Part shown: positions 8,336-11,000 of the stretch, one piece after another
Layout of the letters: each line of letters starts with the position of its first letter
Position numbering within the stretch: the stretch's first letter is position 1
DNA from: Cristatella mucedo
Taxonomy: Eukaryota > Bryozoa > Phylactolaemata > Cristatellidae
DNA: 11,000 nt
NCBI GenBank assembly: GCA_009760855.2
Contig: WPIO01000012.1
Span: forward strand, 1,581,501 to 1,592,500
Direction: 5' to 3'
Made by a program: the position numbers and the translations under genes
The notes under the pieces: generated by a model
The model's database searches: none
What the model was told of the DNA's origin: nothing
Seen by the model: the letters and a program-made list of their open reading frames with translations, nothing else

Positions 8336-8465
8336 AGTCCTGGTTTGGCCCATGGGTAAGGTGCTGACCTTTAGCGACCAAAGGTGTGGGCTCGAGCCCT
8401 GAGGCATAAGTCAAGCACCTGCATAGACATTGAGTTCTCTTGGGGCGATATACAAGTTATATACA
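8336..8465 (+). mobile_element. tRNA-headed SINE, family 2, with LINE-type 3' tail
   Basis: The head has an A box TGGCCCATGGG (8346-8356), a perfect 5-bp anticodon stem CCTTT/AAAGG (8368-8384) with a 7-nt loop, and a B box GGCTCGAGCCC (8389-8399). No acceptor stem can form, so it is not a working tRNA gene. Directly after it (8409-8455), AGTCAAGCACCTGCATAGAC then ATTGAGTTCTCTTGGGGCGA line up with the LINE tail module (AAAGCGCC...GATTAAGTTCTCTGAGGGCGC). It is thus a compact tRNA plus LINE-tail SINE of about 130 bp. The usual ATT tail is replaced by TA/CA microsatellite. Confidence 0.82.
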
Positions 8466-8497
8466 TGCATACACATATAAATATATATATAATATAT

Positions 8498-8529
<32 letters not shown>

Positions 8530-8533
8530 GGTC

Positions 8534-8579
<46 letters not shown>

Positions 8580-8580
8580 T
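8466..8580. repeat. TA/CA microsatellite at the SINE 3' end
   Basis: Imperfect TA dinucleotides (about 8476-8554, interrupted near 8490, 8509 and 8530) change into a CA run (8555-8579). It probably grew from the A/T-rich 3' tail of the SINE before it. Overlapping short ORFs are artefacts. Confidence 0.95.
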
Positions 8581-8772
8581 ACGAGCAGGTCACTGCCTGT
8601 GGACTCGCTTCACTGAATCTTAATGGTTCGTCACAGAAGACACCGATGCGCTATTTTGCCACTTGATGGAATTGCACCATCTTGCCTTGTGCCGCAAGTA
8701 CGCCATCTTGTGCGTGACGGACTTTTTGGCTTTAATTAATAGAGATACTTATACCAGCCTCATCTATATAGT

Positions 8773-8886
8773 GGTAGAAGTACATTGGCAGCTATTACCA
8801 CTTGCAGTGGACAATAAAGAATTGCCTGCTAAAGAACTCCGAAGCACGACTCGATTCGTGAAGTACAAACATGATTCATTCTCTGA
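8773..8886 (-). mobile_element. tRNA-derived SINE, family 1, copy 3, most diverged
   Basis: On the plus strand, GGTAGAAGTACATTGGCAGC then TATTACCACTTGCAGTGGAC, AATAAAGAATTGCCTGCTAA and ACTCGATTCGTGAAG follow the same order as copies 1 and 2. The hairpin GGACAATAAAGAATTGCC (8809-8826) is kept with a compensating G-T wobble. The B box is mutated and the head (8864-8886) is only faintly similar. It lies within an unremarkable 118-codon ORF (8663-9019) that I do not consider a gene. Confidence 0.75.
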
Positions 8887-9229
8887 GGATCCTTGCTTTG
8901 GAATAGCCTCCATTCGCGGCAAAAACTGCTTCCTGTTGTGCCTTAGCATGGCAGGCCTGGCCCATCCTGGGCCTTTCATGGCTTGCAGGACTGAGTGTCA
9001 AGCTGTCTGGATGAAGTAAATGCAATGCCTTTCAGTGGGCTGGCTTCTGTCGATGAAAGTGGGCTGAACTAGTTGCCTCCTTTGTGTAGCTTTGGCTAGG
9101 CGACAGTAATCAGGGCCCAAGTGGACAACCGGTCCAGTCCGGTCGCCTGACCGTCTGCCTAAAAAATGAGGAAGACTAACAGATTTGTGCTCCACCCAAT
9201 GCAAATACTCCTCTGCTTGATCGACTGTC

Positions 9230-9244
9230 GGGGGGGGGGGGGGG
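9230..9244. repeat. Poly-G run of 15
   Basis: Fifteen consecutive G. A second run of 11 G is at 9833-9843. Length may be affected by sequencing error. Confidence 0.95.
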
Positions 9245-10021
9245 AGCAGCAGTCATAACTGTAATTAACGACTAGGGACTATTCAACCTGACTGCTGCCA
9301 TTCTCACCAAGAGGCTGCAGCTGCCCAGGGCTTAAGGAGTAACCAGCACACTCATGCAGTGGTGGTACTGTTTGGTTCTGTGTGCACAACTTGAGCGTTC
9401 GGCTGTGTTGTCGGCGTCACTTAACGAACAGCCAACAGCATTTCACGATTGGCCGACATTATTTGCCGAGCCCAAGAATGGTAAAAATAATAAGACATTT
9501 GCATAACGAAGCAAGAGAATCAAATCTGTTTCTAGTCACTTTAAATATGCTGTGAAGAAAGCCTGTCAATTGCTTGATGATCACATGCAGTGTCACCATG
9601 CATAAGCATACAGAGGACATGTGACAAGTTCCCAGCAAATAATGTGAGGGAAAAGTGCGTTTATTTAGCCTCTTTTCAAATGCGCGTCTCTACATCTGTA
9701 TAACTGAAAATCGTGAAGACTCAGTGTGGTGCCGAGTAGTTTTATGTTTTGCTCTCACCAAGTGTAAGCAGCTTTTGGCATCCCGCTATCGTCGTCGTGC
9801 TCCAGCTAGTTGTGTTCCCTGAACTACCTCTCGGGGGGGGGGGCATTGACCAAGAGACTGCTGTCACCTCTGGAATGGCTCTCTCGGTCAGCCCGAGCAG
9901 GCAGCTCTGCATAGTAGATCGGCCAAGCTAGTGCCGATTGCTGAGGCTCTTCTGCCGTCGTAAATTCTGAGGCGGCTGCTGCTGAATCGGCCAGCCTCTG
10001 CTCTTTTGCCTTTTTTCGTGA

Positions 10022-10049
10022 GGATTGATCGCGAGGGATTGATCGCGAG
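10022..10049. repeat. 14-bp tandem duplication
   Basis: GGATTGATCGCGAG occurs twice in direct succession (10022-10035 and 10036-10049). Nothing links it to a function. Confidence 0.95.
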
Positions 10050-10401
10050 CAGACGGGCACAGCTTCCAAAACCTCGCAAGTGTTCTTGTCGCCTAATTGG
10101 GAGCGGTCTGCCTTAAAATGTTGAATTACTGTATTCATGATTGCTTTGGTCTAGCTCTGTGGCGATGTTATAGGTGGCTACAATTTTTGCCTGCTGAGCC
10201 GATGACACTAGTTCTGGGCACAAGGCATGCGGCATGTTGGCTCTCATTTCTCGCTTGCATGCCTAGGGACAGAGTGCTGACTCTGCAGCTCTCAGAAAAT
10301 CTGGCACCTCTGCGGAGGGGCGAGTTTATTTTAGTTTAGAGGCCTTTGCATGCGCAACAACTGCAGCCTGTCTGCAGCGCTATGTCTCCGGTTGGCTTCA
10401 G

Positions 10402-10569
10402 ACAACAAGGAAGGAACCTTTCTGGTCAGAGAGAGCTACTCGTGCCCACGTGACCTCGTGCTGTCCGTTTGCGAGGGGGACAAGAAAGTGGGCCACTATA
10501 AAATCGAACGCAACGAGACCGACTTCACCTACTATAAGCTCGAGTCGTCCAAGGACCAATACGTACATG
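10402..10569 (+). CDS. SH2-domain exon of a host signalling protein (partial gene)
   Basis: The frame gives NKEGTFLVRES (10404-10436), then DLVLSV (10452-10469), KKVGHYKI (10482-10505) and FTYYKLESSKDQY (10524-10562). These are strands beta-B to beta-D of an SH2 domain. The phosphotyrosine-binding Arg of FLVRES (10428-10430) and the beta-D His of HYKI (10494-10496) are present. SH2 domains bind phosphotyrosine peptides in cytoplasmic kinases, phosphatases and adaptors; which class this is cannot be told. The exon ends at a consensus donor (10570-10575). A CAG acceptor at 10399-10401 makes it 168 bp with phase 1 at both ends. An acceptor at 10375-10377 is equally in phase and would add eight residues (LCLRLAS before the Asp), which fit the LLL position of SH2 domains. 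The domain's N-terminal helix and C-terminal part are not in this exon. Confidence 0.88.
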
Positions 10570-10575
10570 GTGAGT
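10570..10575 (+). other. Splice donor of the SH2 exon
   Basis: CATG|GTGAGT is a strong eukaryotic 5' splice site, placed where SH2 similarity stops. It leaves a phase-1 overhang of one G. Use of the site is inferred. Confidence 0.7.
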
Positions 10576-11000
10576 ATGCGGCAGCCTCGAGCTGCGGCAG
10601 CTTCCGGCCCTTTTCCTTCGTCCCGCCTGCTTTCACCTCTTCCCTTCAGGCAGCTCGTACGCCCACTTCCTGTCCTGCCCGCAAGCGCCCCCTCCTTGCC
10701 AGCCACGGCCTGCAATATGCAGTCGGTGGGAAGTCGCCCGAGGCGGCTGTCTTTTTTCTTCGACCGAACAAGCAGTTTTCCTACTGTTCGCAATGTGCTG
10801 TGTATCGCTCGAATCGGGGCGCTGTACAGCCAGTGTATGTCTTCATACCTCGAGCGACAGAGAGCAGGTGCTTCCGGAAGTCTCCCTCCGGGGGCGGCTC
10901 ACGGCCTCGGTGCTTTGCCGGTATCGCCCACTCGCCGACCGAACGACGGAAGCAGCGAGGCGTCCGACGCCCTGGCTTCCGGCAGACAGCTGGCGCTTGG
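10576..11000 (+). other. GC-rich region after the SH2 exon: intron, or more coding sequence running off the window
   Basis: The SH2 reading frame continues without a stop from 10335 to the end of the window (222 codons). A pyrimidine-rich acceptor, TTTCACCTCTTCCCTTCAG (ending at 10649), would start a possible exon. From it, the phase-matching frame (beginning GSSYAHFLS) is also stop-free to the end, as is the unspliced frame. Neither reading shows the expected SH2 C-terminal pattern (F-x-S-L-x-x-L-V-x-H-Y), so openness alone may reflect the high G+C and CpG content. A 131-codon minus-strand ORF over 10398-10793 is the antisense shadow of the same effect. Confidence 0.5.

Larger units (their letters stand above)
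8887..10377. other. Unassigned stretch upstream of the SH2 exon
   Basis: No domain, RNA or transposon is recognised across about 1.5 kb. Several overlapping ORFs of 60-104 codons on both strands (for example minus 9824-10138) show no family resemblance. If the SH2 gene extends leftwards on the plus strand, this is most simply intron. I searched by eye for an SH3-like ALYDY block and for the W-x-x-G-x-I-x-R start of an SH2 domain and found neither. Confidence 0.45.

Noticed and set aside
8339-8410. A working tRNA gene
   Set aside because: A and B boxes and an anticodon stem are present, but the acceptor stem cannot pair, and the sequence runs straight into a LINE tail.
8936-8972. Palindrome GGCCCATCCTGGGCC as a regulatory site
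   Set aside because: A 6-bp stem with a 3-nt loop is expected by chance at this length and has no context.
9824-10138. Minus-strand 104-codon gene
   Set aside because: Ala/Ser/Glu-rich without recognisable motif; it crosses a poly-G run and a 14-bp duplication, which would be odd for conserved coding DNA.
10398-10793. Minus-strand 131-codon gene
   Set aside because: It is antisense to the convincing SH2 exon and explained by G+C-rich composition.

Overview
This window looks like nuclear DNA from an animal, probably an invertebrate. The evidence is decayed CR1/L2-type LINE fragments, tRNA-derived SINEs, a dead Tc1/mariner transposon, a Ty3/Gypsy integrase fossil, long dinucleotide microsatellites, and one well-conserved SH2-domain exon followed by a consensus GTGAGT splice donor. 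There is no operon structure, no Shine-Dalgarno pattern and no long intact ORF before the last 600 bases. The species or phylum cannot be decided from the sequence.

Layout. Positions 1-700 hold nothing I recognise. Positions 701-2110 hold two minus-strand LINE 3' fragments lying head to tail, with the ATT tail of the second ending where the coding fossil of the first begins. Positions 2268-2621 are a GA-rich microsatellite. Positions 2640-2999 form a plus-strand element with an unidentified body and a 3' end nearly identical to the first LINE. Positions 3005-3730 are a frameshifted Gypsy integrase remnant. Positions 3840-4386 are a third LINE 3' fragment, on the plus strand. Positions 4534-4656 are the first of three minus-strand copies of one tRNA-derived SINE, followed by a 58-bp tandem duplication. 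Positions 5433-5497 are another LINE tail fossil. Positions 6290-7540 are a broken Tc1-like element carrying the second SINE copy between 7-bp direct repeats. Positions 8336-8465 are a different tRNA-headed SINE whose 3' part matches the LINE tail, followed by TA/CA microsatellite. The third copy of the first SINE is at 8773-8886.

The last part, from about 10380, becomes rich in G+C and CpG and contains the only convincing host coding sequence: a plus-strand exon with the core of an SH2 domain, including the FLVRES motif, for binding phosphotyrosine. The rest of that gene lies outside the window or was not recognisable. The SH2 reading frame stays open past the predicted donor to the window edge, so the 3' exon structure is unsettled.

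I found no new enzymatic or defence system. The most interesting pattern is a family of retroelements sharing one 3' tail, with a stem-loop of the form AAAGCGCC...GGCGCTTT plus ATT repeats. It appears on three LINE fragments, on a non-LINE element, on an isolated fossil and on a tRNA-headed SINE. A second SINE family carries its own conserved hairpin (GGCAAT...ATTGCC).
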